DNA of 64,000 bases from Scleropages formosus (taxonomy: Eukaryota > Chordata > Actinopteri > Osteoglossiformes > Osteoglossidae). Numbering within the stretch: the first letter of the stretch is position 1; each line of letters starts with the position of its first letter. The DNA lies in assembly GCF_900964775.1 (NCBI RefSeq), contig NC_041806.1, positions 45,930,586-45,994,585 of the forward strand, read 5' to 3'. This document shows, piece after piece, positions 10,333-21,622 of the stretch. Below the pieces are notes generated by a model. The model did not search any database. It was given only the letters and a program-made list of their open reading frames with translations, and had not been told where the DNA came from. The translations under genes and the position numbers were made by a program.

Positions 10333-12417
10333 GTTCCATTCCATTCCATCTTCCTCCGCTATCCGGGGCCGGGTCGCGGGGGCAGCAGTCCAAGCAGAGT
10401 CCTCCAGACTTCCCTCTCCCCTCACACCTCCTCCAGTTCCTCTGGGGAAACCCCAAGGCGTTCCCAGGTCAGCCGGGAGACATAGTCTCTCCAACGTGTC
10501 CTGGGTCTGCCCCGAGGCCTCCTCCCAGTGGGACATGCCTGGAACACCTCACCAGGGAGGCGTCCAGGAGGCATCCGGAACAGATGCCCGAGCCACCTCA
10601 ACTGGCTCCTCTCGATGGCGAGGAGCAGCGGCTCTACTCCGAGCTCCTCCCGGGTGACTGAGCTCCTCACCCTATCCCTAAGGGTGCGCCCAGCCACCCT
10701 GCGGAGGAAACTCATTTCTGCCGCTTGTATCCGCGATCTCATTTTTTCGGTCATGATCCAGAGTTCATGACCATAGGTGAGGGTAGGAACGTAGATTGAC
10801 CGGTAAATTGAGAGCTTCGCCTTACGACTCAGCTCCTTCTTCACCACAACAGACCAGTACAATGACCGCATTACTGCGGACGCCGCACCGATCCGTCCGT
10901 CAACCTGCCGCTCCATTTTTCCCTCACTCGTGAACAAGACCCCGAGATACTTAAACTCCTCCACTTGAGGGAGCAACTCCCCCCTAACCCGGAGGGGGCA
11001 ATCCACCTTTTTCCGACTGAGAACCATGGCCTCGGATTTGGAGGTGCTGATTCTCATCCCCGCCGCTTCGCACTCGGCTGCAAACCTCCCCAGTGCACGC
11101 TGCAAGTCTTGATTTGATGAAGCCAACAGGACCACATCATCCGCAAAAAGCAGAGACGAGATCCCGCGGCCACCAAAACAGACACCCTCCGTTCCCTGGC
11201 TGCGCCTAGAAATTCTGTCCATGAAGATAATGAACAGAATCGGTGACAAAGGGCAGCCCTGGCGGAGTCCAACATGCACCGGGAACAGGTCTGACTTACT
11301 GCCGGGAATGCGAACCAAGCTCCTGCACCGGTCATACAGGGAACGAACAGCCCGTAGCAGCGAGCCCCGAACCCCATAATCCCGAGGTACCTCCCACAGG
11401 ATGCCACGAGGGACACGGTCGAATGCCTTCTCCAGGTCCACAAAACACATATGGACTGGTTGGGCAAACTCCCATGAACCCTCCAACACCCTAGTGAGGG
11501 TATAGAGCTGGTCCAGTGTTCCACGGCCAGGGCGAAAACCGCATTGCTCCTCCTGAATCCGAGGTTTGACTATCGGTCGGATTCTCCTTTCCAGTACCCT
11601 GGCATAGACTTTCCCAGGGAGGCTAAGGAGTGTGATCCCCCTATAGTTGGAACACAATCTCCGGTTCCCCTTCTTAAAAAGAGGGACCACCACCCCGGTC
11701 TGCCAGTCCAGAGGCACCGTTCCTGAACTCCACGCGATGCTGCAGAGGCGTGTCAGCCAAGACAGCCCCACAACATCCAGAGACTTGAGAAACTCGGGGC
11801 GGATCTCATCCACCCCCGGAGCCTTGCCACCGAGGAGTTTTTTGACTACCTCAGCAACTTCAGCCAGGGTAGTGGACGAGTCCCCCTCCAAGTCCCCAGC
11901 CTCAGCTTCCTCTATGGAAGGCATGTCGGAGGGATTGAGGAGATCCTCGAAGTACTCCTTCCACCACCCGAGGACATCCTCAGCTGAGGTCAGCAGCGCA
12001 CCACTTCCACTATAAACAGTGTTTGTGGAACACTGCTTCCCCCCTCTGAGTTGCCGGACGGTTTGCCAGAATCTCTTTGAGGCCGACCGAAAGTCTTCCT
12101 CCATGGCCTCACCGAACTCCTCCCAAGCCCGAGTTTTTTCCGCGGCGACTGCCAGAGCCGCGCTCCGTTTGGCCCGTCGGTACCCGTCAGCTGCTTCAGG
12201 AGTCCCATGAGGCAGCCAGGCCCGATAGAACTCCTTCTTCAGCTTGACGGCATCCCTTACCTCCGGTGTCCACTATCGTGTTCAGGGATTGCCGCCGCGA
12301 CAGGCGCCGGAGACCTTATGGCCGCAGCTCCGAACCACCGCCCCGACAATGGAGGCGTGGAACATAGTCCATTCAGACTCAATGTCCTCCACCTCCCTCG
12401 GGATCTGGTTGAAGCTC
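10333..12417 (-). mobile_element. RTE-type LINE, 5'-truncated, reverse transcriptase ORF open
   Basis: On the minus strand a 560-codon open frame (12104-10422) covers the reverse transcriptase and C-terminal part of a non-LTR retrotransposon. Motifs: LFKKGNRRLCSNYRGITLLS, EEQCGFRPGRGTLDQ, FVDLEKAFDRVPR, LRQGCPLSPILF, LLFADDVVLLAS (catalytic Asp pair) and the downstream SFLRRVAGRTLRDR..RPRGRPRTRW region common in fish LINEs. The endonuclease half is missing here and the left end finishes in a short GGAAT repeat tail. I assign it to an RTE-like clade from memory. The open frame suggests a young insertion. The matching endonuclease half lies at 25424-26806. Confidence 0.85.
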
Positions 12418-12420
12418 TTG

Positions 12421-12673
12421 TATGTAAATGTTTGTGTACCTTTTCAAAAGAAAAAAAATTGTAGGAAGATGATCAGGATTCATCTATTCTGAGTTTTATG
12501 CACCTACTTGTGTGATGAACATAGGTGCATAAAGTGGAAAGAAACAAACAAGGTTTACTTAAGAATCACGTTTGCAACTGTCTCTCTTTCTCCTAATGTA
12601 ATGTACAAATTGTATTTTCACTGAGATGTACATCGCTTAGGAGAAAAGTATCTGCTAAATGAATAAATGTAAA
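12421..12673 (+). mobile_element. L2-type LINE 3' tail
   Basis: Non-coding 3' end of an L2-like LINE (CATAGGTGCATAAAGTGGAA ... GAGAAAAGTATCTGCTAAAT, GAATAAATGTAAATG). It directly abuts the 5' side of the reverse RTE LINE on its left and the first base of A/B homology on its right. It also gives the empty site for the solo LTR at 27911-28618. Confidence 0.75.
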
Positions 12674-12785
12674 TGTATATTTACCTGTGAGTGGAGCTAC
12701 TCTCTGAATGCTTGTACGAAAGTAACCCTTCGGCTGCAGAGAGACCAAAGGGCATTTTCATTAAAATTTTAGCATCAGCAGTGTG

Positions 12786-12970
12786 GGGGACGTGGTAGTG
12801 CAGTGGGTTTGGCTGGGTCCTGCTCTCTGGTGGGTCTAGGGTTTGAGACCTGCTTGGGGTGCCTTGCAACAGACTGGCATCCTGTCCTGGGTGTGTCCCC
12901 ACACCCTCCAGCCGTGTGGCTGGGTTAGGCTCTAGTTTCCTACGACCCTGTTTGGGACAAGCGGTTTCAG

Positions 12971-13019
<49 letters not shown>
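12786..13019 (+). repeat. SINE-A copy with (TG)n tail, unit A only
   Basis: Inserted in sequence that is uninterrupted in unit B (near 35330), so it postdates the duplication. The tail is a pure (TG)n run at 12975-13019. Confidence 0.85.
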
Positions 13020-13020
<1 letters not shown>

Positions 13021-13734
13021 TGTCACAGAACAAGGAAAGATTCCTCTCTTGCAGCTGTTTATGATTTCCAGAAACCATAAAGGCAGTTGTGCTATAAAGT
13101 GAATTTCACCTCATCCATTAGTGTCTGCCCTCGATAAGAATCGTCAGTGTGGAGAACACCGACCTGTACAGCAGTTCACTGCATGGACACAGCGATCATG
13201 AAATTAAACACATTGAGACAGTCTGCACATGAGCAGAGTCAGGAGGACGAAACACAACGGCTCATAGAAATTCACTGTTCGATAAGTAGCCATGTGCTGA
13301 ACCAGCGCCAAAAGCTTATCTTTTTTTGATGATGCCCCACTACAGCTTTAATGAGGAGCCGGTGTAGAGTTCCACTTTGACATAACTTGTTCCATCTATT
13401 ATTGAATCTGGGTTCATAATCACAATAAATTATGCATATCCCAAAGAATGACTTTGTAAAATCTGATTTTAACACTCATTCAATGGCAAATGGGAATTTT
13501 CATTACATTCTATGAATAAATAACAGAGCGAGAGGTCAAACGGATGACACTCCGCTAATCCTAACTGCTATTAATTATTACTGAGCGCTCAAAGAGCACT
13601 CCAGCACTGTTTTTACACACCATTAATTGAAGACTAATTAAACTGAGCCCAAACCTGACATTGAAAGTACTGCTGTTGGAAGAGGGCGACAGTATTTATG
13701 ATGTGGACGCTATTATGATGAGTCATTCAATATT

Positions 13735-13945
13735 TACATTTACATTTATTCATTTAGCAAACGCTTTTGTCCAAAGCAACATACATCTCAGCAAAAGTAC
13801 AATTTATCCATTACATTAAGAGAAATAGACATAGCTGCAGACATGAATGTCTCAGGTAAACCTAGATTGTTACCTACCACTTGCTGAACCGAGGTTCATC
13901 GTTCGAGTAGGTGCATAAAACACAGTACACAATATAAACACAATA
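13735..13945 (-). mobile_element. L2-type LINE 3' tail, reverse, unit A only
   Basis: Begins with ACATTTATTCATTTAGC and ends with GAGTAGGTGCATAAAACAC, the complement of the L2 tail at 12421-12673. Unit B is continuous here (TTCAATATAAAATTTAAT near 36075), and AATATAAA-like target sequence repeats on the right side. Confidence 0.75.
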
Positions 13946-14096
13946 TAAAATTTAATAAATGCTTTGTAGCAAAATATTCATTTTTGGCCATCATATATTA
14001 TGCGGAACTGTAGCATATTACTGTAAATGATAAATTAGCCCCGTTAATTGAAGTGCAATTTAAGGATCTGGTTATGAGGAGTGGTGTAATAGTAAA

Positions 14097-14312
14097 TTAT
14101 ATATTATATATAATTTCATATAAAATATATATTATATATAAATTATATATAATGCATAATATATAATTTACTATTATAATATAAAATTATATATGTATAT
14201 ATAATCATATATTATATATAATTACATACATTACATCATATTACATATAATTACATATAACATAATCATATATTATATAATTACATATATATAATTACAC
14301 ATATTTGATAAT

Positions 14313-14350
<38 letters not shown>

Positions 14351-14440
14351 AACATAATTTTTTTAATTTTAGAATTATATATGAAATTATATATTATATA
14401 ATATATATTTTATACTATATATAATAGAATAATATATTAC
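14097..14440. repeat. AT-rich, partly palindromic low-complexity expansion
   Basis: About 340 bases of almost pure A/T with many TATATAA runs. TAATAGTAAATTATATATTA and its near-complement (ATATATAATTTACTATTATA) form a large potential hairpin. The corresponding place in unit B is a short GTGTGTAATATATAAGG, so the expansion is specific to unit A. Confidence 0.85.
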
Positions 14441-14449
14441 ACACAAATT

Positions 14450-14897
14450 GCACAGGTCTCTGGAGCACAGATGTGGGACATCTGGTGGTGACACTGCAGG
14501 CAACGCTGTCCTCAGGGCCTTGTGACTTCATCCTCATCATCTCTCAATGACTTCTCCACTGTGCAACAACAGGAGAGCAGGATGTTTGTAAACCTGTATA
14601 GCAGAGTCACCTTCACTGCAACTGCCCCCACTGAAGGAACTTGTGCTCAAGAAGAGCTGCCCATTTACCCCTACCCTGGATCCCGAATTAACATCACTCT
14701 TCCCAACACCGCTGTCCGTTGATACCAATGTCCTGTTGTTCACTTTCACGATGCGATCATTGACTTTTCTGAACTGGAGGCCGATTCGGTCAGCTTTTTC
14801 TCCTTGCTTTCGGGGGCATCGCAGGCGGTTCCTTTCAGCCAGGGAACCGCTCTGTTGAAATACTGTGCTGCTGGATGTCTTTGTGGAGGGCAGACTT
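14450..14897 (-). pseudogene. tcp10: tcp10 copy A relic: two exons fused by deletion
   Basis: On the minus strand this matches the 36324-36500 exon and part of the large exon (39165-39530) of the unit B gene, joined directly: the roughly 2.6 kb between them is missing, with GAGCAG-like microhomology at the junction. The retained large-exon piece still reads [20 protein letters not shown], but a SINE-A follows at 14898 and the rest of the exon is gone. There is no usable splice context and the flanking exons are absent, so no product is expected. Confidence 0.8.
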
Positions 14898-15104
14898 CCA
14901 TACCGTGGGGGCGCAGTGGGTTGGACTGGGTCCTGCTTTCTGGTGGGTCTGGGGTTCAAGTCCCGCTTGGGGTGCCTTGTGATGGACTGGCATCCTGTCC
15001 TGGGTGTGTCCCTTCCCCCTCCAGCCTTACGCCCTGTATTGTCAGGTTTGGCTCCAGCTCCCCATGACCCCATATGGGACAAGTGGTTCAGGTGATGTGT
15101 GTGA
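14898..15104 (+). repeat. SINE-A copy, unit A only
   Basis: Inserted at the edge of the tcp10 exon relic. It runs from CCGTGGGGGCGCAGTGGG to GATGTGTGTG and is absent at the matching place in unit B (39530). Confidence 0.85.
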
Positions 15105-15285
15105 TTTTTATTTTCATATTTTTATTAAATTTGACCAACGGTAAAAAGAAAGTAATGTGAAATTACCAAAGATAAAAACATCATCTCCACAAAGTCCTAT
15201 TAAAACCAGACTGTGACTCATTAATCCCCTGAAACTGTGCAGTATTCATTATGTATGTATTGATCACCAATAATTAGAAACACTG

Positions 15286-15624
15286 CGTCATGTCTCCATC
15301 AACCAGCACATCGGCGACACCTGCTGTTCCCTGATGGGAACGGGGATAAAGATGGATGCCGAGGAGTAGACCATGCGGAACCTTGTTCAGTGACCCCTCT
15401 TTCCAGTCTGATTTATGTTACCTATTACTCATTCCGATCTCAACCTTTGCCTGTTTACTCTTTGACCACAATTCTCACCTTGTCCTTTGAACTCTGTTTG
15501 CCGATCGCCTGAGCATCGCCTGTCCCACGACCTTTCTCTTGGATTATGTCTGTCTGCTATAATAAACATTGATTTGAAGAACTCTGCGCTTGAGTCCGTC
15601 ATTGTGTGGAACGAAAACATGACA
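15286..15624 (+). repeat. 5' LTR of the gypsy fossil
   Basis: 339 bases, matching 19899-20236 along its whole length. Contains an ATAATAAACATTG poly-A region and ends in ATGACA. Confidence 0.93.
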
Positions 15625-18600
15625 GAAGGTTTGGCTTTATATCCGGACTCATCAGAACTCGCCCAGATGCGCAACAAGCTCGCCGCCAGGGGGCGACCAT
15701 CGGTGGGCATGAGCAGTCACGGGCACGACTGGAGGACACAGTCAAGAGGCTGCATCAAGCCCTGCAAACTGCAAGGATTATCCAGTCCCCTGTAATAACC
15801 ACGCCCGTGGTTCCAGCTGGTCCTGCACCACCCGTGTCTCCCGAGCAATTTGGACCCGATACAACCATTGCCATTCCTGAGAGGTATGATGGCTCACTCA
15901 ATCAGTGCCAGGACTTCCTGATGCAGTGTGAATTAGTGTTTGAATGCTCCCCACACATGTATCAGACCGATGAAGCCAAAATAGCATTTGTGCTGTCCTT
16001 TTTGGTGGGTCCGGCACGTGCCTGGGCAGCGGCGGGGTGGCGCACACGTCAGAAGACCACTTACACTGCTTTTTGGGAGAAGTTTGAGGCAGTGTTTGAC
16101 CACCCTCATGCTGGTCGCTTGGCTGGTGACCGTATCTTGCACCTGAGCCAAGGAAACCGGACCGTAGCTAAATATGCTCTCGAGTTCCGTTCCCTCGCTG
16201 CAAGGACCGGTTGGAACTCTGCTGCTCTCCTTACCTGTTTTTGCAACGGGCTTCACCCTCAGATCCAAGCCGAGCTAACCTACCGCGGGGAGGACTGGAC
16301 CTTCGATTGCTTTGTGGAGACCGCCATCGCGATTGACAACCTAGGCCGAAGTCGACAGAGCCGTGGGGGTCAGACTCTACCCCCCGAGTCCAGGTCCGAA
16401 AAGGAACCAGAACCCATGCAGGTGGGGCCTAGTCGCATAGGCCCTGATGAACGGAGACGTCGCCTGGTGGGGAACCTATGCCTTTACTGTGGCTCCCTGG
16501 AACACCTCCATGCAGCCTGTCCAGTATGGCCACCACAAGGGGCCTCCAGGGGATCCAAGGTGAGTTCTGGGGAGCACCGGGGACAACTAAGATTGCCAGT
16601 ATGTATCTCCTGGGAGGGAAACCGGGTACATACAAGTGCTCTGATAGACTCTGGTGCAGCTGGATGTTTTATGGATTGGGACTTTGCCAGGAAGCACCAT
16701 GTTCCTCTTAAAACCTGTGAGGTCACATTTCGAGTTAAAGCACTCGACGGCCAGCCACTTGGATCCGGTGTGGTGGACACACAGACCATTCCACTCTAGC
16801 TAGAAACAGGAGCATGTCACCAAGAGGTACTGACGTTTTTCCTGATCAGGGCCCCTGACACCCCAATTATTCTAGGCTACCCCTGGTTGACGCGACACGA
16901 TCCATTCTTCTGCTGGAGCACTAATGAACTGGTGTCTTGGGGAAAGACCTGTCGCTCTTCTTGCCTGACTCTCCTCTGCCGTGCTACTTCGGTTGAGGGT
17001 GTGGAAGGTCTCCCCAAACCAGAGATACCCCCGGACTATAAGGACCTGCAGGAGGTCTTCAGTAAAGCCCAAGCAGCTGAATTGCCTCCGCACTGACACT
17101 GGGACTACGTGATCGATCTCTTGCCAGGTACCACACCGCCCCGGGGCCAGGTGTATCCTCTATCTCTACCAGAGCAACGGGCCATGCTGGAGTACATAAC
17201 CGATGCCCTCGCTTCAGGCCTTATCAAACCATCTACCTCTCCTGCAGCGGCTGGTTTCTTTTTTATCAGCAAGAAAGACGGGGGCCTACGGCCGTGTATC
17301 GACTATCAGGGGTTAAACGCAATCACGGTCAAATATCCACATCCATTCCCCTTAATTACGGCTGCCTTGGAAGGCATTCATGGTTCTACCTGGTTAACCA
17401 AGTTAGACCTTCGCAGCGCGTACAACTTCATCGGGATCCGCGAGGGGAACAAGTGGAAGACGGCATTTTCCACCACTCTAGGTCATTATGAGTATCGGGT
17501 CATGCCGTTTAGCCTGGTAAACGCCCCCTCGGTCTTCCAGGCATTTCGGAACCACGTACTGGGGGATTTAATTAACTGTTGTGTTATTGTATACCTAGAC
17601 GATATCCTGATCTATTCCCGGACCCGAGAAGAGCACATTCAGCAGGTACGTTCAGTCTTAAGACACCTCTTACAGCACCAACTGTATGTCAAGGGGGAGA
17701 AATGTGAATTCCACCAGCGCCAGATCTCCTTCCTGGGTTACATCTTGAGCCGGGAGGGGATCTCCATGGACCCCCGGAAGGTCAGTGCAGTGACATCCTG
17801 GCCCAGGCCAACCACGGTAAGAGCGCTCCAATGCTTCCTTGGCTTCGCCAATTTTTATCATCGTTTTATTCGAGGTTTCAGCACCGTGGCCACTCTCCTT
17901 ACCGCACTCACCGCCAGTAAGGAACGTCGGCTCCCGTGGGGAGAGGAAGTGGAGAGGGCATTTCAGGAGCTAAAGACCCGGTTCACCTCTGCCCCGGTGC
18001 TGAGACAACCAGACCCTTCGTTGCCCTTCGTGGTGGAGGTCGATGCCTCCTCGGCCAGCGTGGGAGCCGTCCTGTCCCAGAGACAAGGGGACCTGCCGAA
18101 GCTATACCCCTGTGCCTTCTTCTCCTGAAAAATTACCCCAGCCAGACGTAATTATGATATCGGGAACAGGGAGCTCCTTGCCATCAGACTCGCGCTAGAG
18201 GAGTGGTGACATTGGTTGGAAGGGGCTGTCCACCCATTTCTTGTCCTTACAGATCACCAAAAGTTTGAGTACCTTGAAACTGCTAAAAGGCTTAATTCCC
18301 ACCAGGCTCAATGGGCTTTATTCTTTACCAGGTTCAATTTCACTGTGTCGTATAAACCGGGTTCGAAGAACATGAAGGCAGATGCCCTGTCCCAAATTCA
18401 CGACCCTGAACCAACTCTGACCACCCCGAGGGGATTTTCCCCAAGGGATGCATTGTGGGCCCTGTCCGATGGCAGCTTCTCCAGGACATCTAAGATGGCC
18501 AAGCCAGTGAGCCGGAACCACCCAGAAGACCCACAGGAAGAATTTGTGTGCCCAGTCAATTCCACACCGCGGTGATGAAGTGGGCACATGAAGCCCCTGA

Positions 18601-19898
18601 GGCGGGTCATCCCGGTATCCGGCGCACCCTCTCTCTTTTACAGGGATGATTCTGGTGGCCGTCCGTGACAGACGACGTCCGCGACTTTGTCCAGGCTTGC
18701 GTTACTTGTGCTCAGACCTGGACCCTGCCTGAAAAGGCCGCTGGCCTCTTGGAACCACTGCCCACACCAACCTGACCCTGGACACATGTCACCCTTGACT
18801 TCCTGGTCAACTTACCTGCCTCCGAGGGTAAGACAGTGGTACTCTTGGTAGCTGATCGCTTCTCCAAAGCCTGTAGACTAATACCTCTCTGAAGTTGCCC
18901 ACTGCTCTTAAGGTTGCAGAAATCCTATTTGAGCAGGTATTCAGATTGTACAGACTTCCAGAAGACATTGTCTCCGAACAAGGACCACAGTTTATCTCCC
19001 GAGTCTGGAAGTCCTTTTGTAGGCAGCTCAGTGTGATGGTAAGCCTTACCTCAGGATACCACCTGCAGGCTAACGGACAGGTTGAACGCCTGCAACAGGA
19101 TATAGCAAGGTATCTCCGGGCCTACTGTTCTCAGCAACCGCACCAATGGGCTTGCTACTTGTCATGGGCAGAATACGCCCACAACTCCGCTCCGCACTTG
19201 TCCACAGGTATCTCGCCGTTTCAGTGCGTTTTGGGATATCAGCCTGCTCTGTTTCCTAGGGAGTCTCCGCAGAGTCCAGTCCCAGCTGTGGAGACATGGC
19301 ACCGCGAAAACCACCGAGTGTGGCGGACGGTCCGGAACCACCTGCTTCACAGTACCGAAAGGTATAAACGTCAAGTAGACTGACACCGGCATCCCCTTTC
19401 CTTCGTGCCTGGGCGAAGAGTGTGTCTCGCCGCCCGGGACCTTCGTCTAAAGATCCTTTCTAAGAAACTCAGGCCCCGTTACATCGGCCCATTCAAGGTA
19501 CTGCACCGAGTGACCCCTGTTACTTACTGCCTTCAGTTGCCCCTGGATCTCCGGGTACATCCTACATTCCATGTATCCCTCCTAAAGCCGGTGGGGGTGA
19601 CACTCCACCAACCGCCGGTCAACACAGTTCAGTCCCTGCCATTACTAATTGATGGGGACCGAATGTACAGGTTCGGGCCCTGTTGAACTCTTGCCGGAGG
19701 CGGGGTTGGCTACGATACCTGGTCGACTGGGAGGGATACGGCCCAGAGGAGCAGTCCTGGGTGGCAGCATCCAATATTCTGGACCCTGCACTAATCGCAG
19801 ACTTCCACTGGGACCATCCCGAGCATCCGGCCTCTCATCCCAGGGCGCGCCCGCCATCCTGGCCTAGGGATTCCAGAGCCACCCATTGGGGGTGGTAC

Positions 19899-20236
19899 TG
19901 TCACGTCTCCATCAACCAGCACATCGGCGACACCTGCTGTTCCCTGATGGGAACGGGGATAAAGAGGGACGCCGAGGAGAAGACCGTGCGGAACCTTGTT
20001 CAGTGACCCCTCTTTCCAGTCTGATTGTGTTAACTGTTACTCATTCCGATCTTGACCTTTGCATGTTTACTCTTTGACCACAATTCTCACCTTGTCCTTT
20101 GAACTCTGTTTGCCGATCGCCTGACCATCGTCTATCCCACGACCTTTCTCTTGGATTATGTCTGTCTGCTATAATAAACATTGATTTGAAGAACTCTGCG
20201 CTTGAGTCTGTCATTGTGTGGAACGAAAACATGACA
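19899..20236 (+). repeat. 3' LTR of the gypsy fossil
   Basis: 338 bases starting TGTCACGTCTCC and ending AACATGACA, followed at once by the CACTG target duplication. Confidence 0.93.
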
Positions 20237-20241
20237 CACTG

Positions 20242-21622
20242 GACATGAGTTCTATACACAGCAAAATTCGAATGTAAGTAGACTTACACTCCTGCTCTGT
20301 TTGGATGTAATTTACTGACATTTGGATGTGGAAACGCAAATTGCTTTTGTAATTTAGTAAGAAATTGTTTATTGCCAATGACAGTTTTGCCTAGAAATCA
20401 GGAAATATAATTTAAATTTAATTTTCTTTTTTCTTAAATATTGACTGCAGAGAGAATTTTATTGGAGTCAGATATGAACAGTTGTAACCGTATATGAGGC
20501 ATCCACAGCAGAAAAATTCATGATTGACGAGAAATTTAAGGGCTGACGAGTTGATTCTTGTTTATATCTTCCTTAGCATCTACCACAGTACTGTTCTCCA
20601 TTACTCATCCAGTACTTCATCTCCATTATTTAATTAAAAGTATAATCCAGGAATATACTGGTTCAGACCAGTAAACAAGAGCCTAACCACCCCACTCCAC
20701 TACGCACAGGACATTGGTCCAAGGTCTGGATTTATTATAATGTGAGCAGTGTCCAAGGTAGGGATTAAAGCAGCAAATGCAAGACAGTTTTCGGCAAATT
20801 CCCTCACATGGGAGGCCGCAGCAAGTCATTACTGGTGCGAGGCTATTTCGAATTCCTGAACAGGTCAAGTGTTTAGAGCTCATTCAAACCGGATTCTGCA
20901 ATATTCGGTGTGGGTTTGAAGCACATGTGCTGTGCATGATGAAAATGTAACACGCCACATAACCCCGTTTACGAATCTACCCTCGTTGCAAGAATATGAT
21001 GCAAATCTCTCTGCAACTGGTAGATTAAGATCGTTCCGCCATCAGATGTCTATGCATTCCCTCACGTCCCCATTTCAGTGTTCCTAGAAAACACTTCTGA
21101 AAGCCATGACAGCTGTGACAGTACAGTGCTGCGCAAGTTCTAACATCATTCCCCCCTTTGCTTCTTTCAGGAAATTCCCTTCGCAGGAACTGGAGAAAAA
21201 GGAGCTGAAAACCAGTGCAGCCAGTTTACAGAGAAACCAAGTTGTGACGTGAGGAAGGGTAGGTGTCCCATCCCATACTGCTTAGAGTCGTGGAGTCATG
21301 GAGTCAGGTGCCGACGTGCGACTTGCGGCAACTTGTCTCTGCTCCACAGACATGGGAGGAGCGCAGGCAACAAGTCTGTGCAACTTCTCCACAGCTTTCT
21401 CCAGGAGACACTTATTAGCCCACAGCAGAGCTCAGGACTCAGTGAGGAGGCTGACGGTGTGCAAAGCGTTTCTGCTCTGTGTGTTCCAGGGTGGCCGAAC
21501 GGACAATCCGCCAATAAAGTTTGAAAGGAGTTTTTTTCCTGTTCAGCTTTTTTCCTTGTATTCTTTACTTCAGGTGACCTTCATTGTTCTTCACCTGGGG
21601 TTGAAAGACATTTGGAATCACC
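20242..21622 (+). other. Upstream region of gpr31-like copy A (matches 41035-42300)
   Basis: Nearly identical to unit B over about 1.2 kb (about 1.4 percent by eye). It contains no convincing coding exon. A CTTTCAG/GAAATTCC acceptor-like site (about 21170) could begin a 5' non-coding exon of the receptor. The stretch corresponding to the unit B tcp10 exons at 40553-40866 is deleted here. Confidence 0.65.

Larger units (their letters stand above)
12674..14096 (-). other. Unit A intron relic of tcp10 (matches 35227-36220)
   Basis: Collinear with unit B from TATATTTACCTGTGAGTGGA to GGTTATGAGGAGTG, at about 2.5 to 5 percent divergence by eye. Two A-only insertions interrupt it: a SINE-A (12786-13019) and a reversed L2 tail (13735-13945). 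I see no exon here; the matching unit B stretch is tcp10 intron. Confidence 0.75.
15286..20236 (+). mobile_element. Ty3/gypsy chromodomain retroelement fossil, both LTRs present
   Basis: A nearly full-length element of about 4.95 kb with two LTRs and a 5-bp target duplication CACTG (15281-15285 and 20237-20241). Parts in order: 5' LTR; gag with a CCHC-type zinc knuckle (about 15.6-16.55 kb); aspartic protease with a DSGAAG motif; reverse transcriptase with YLDDILIYS; RNase H; integrase; and a C-terminal chromodomain ([18 protein letters not shown], about 19.7 kb). The chromodomain places it among chromoviruses, close to the fish sushi type. Coding capacity is broken at roughly six places. The two LTRs differ by about 5 percent by eye, which suggests an age of some millions of years. 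It lies in the tcp10 relic of unit A and is absent from unit B. Confidence 0.92.

Noticed and set aside
15606-20006. Treating the gypsy open frames as host genes
   Set aside because: They lie between paired LTRs with a target duplication and read as gag, pol and chromodomain of a retroelement fossil.
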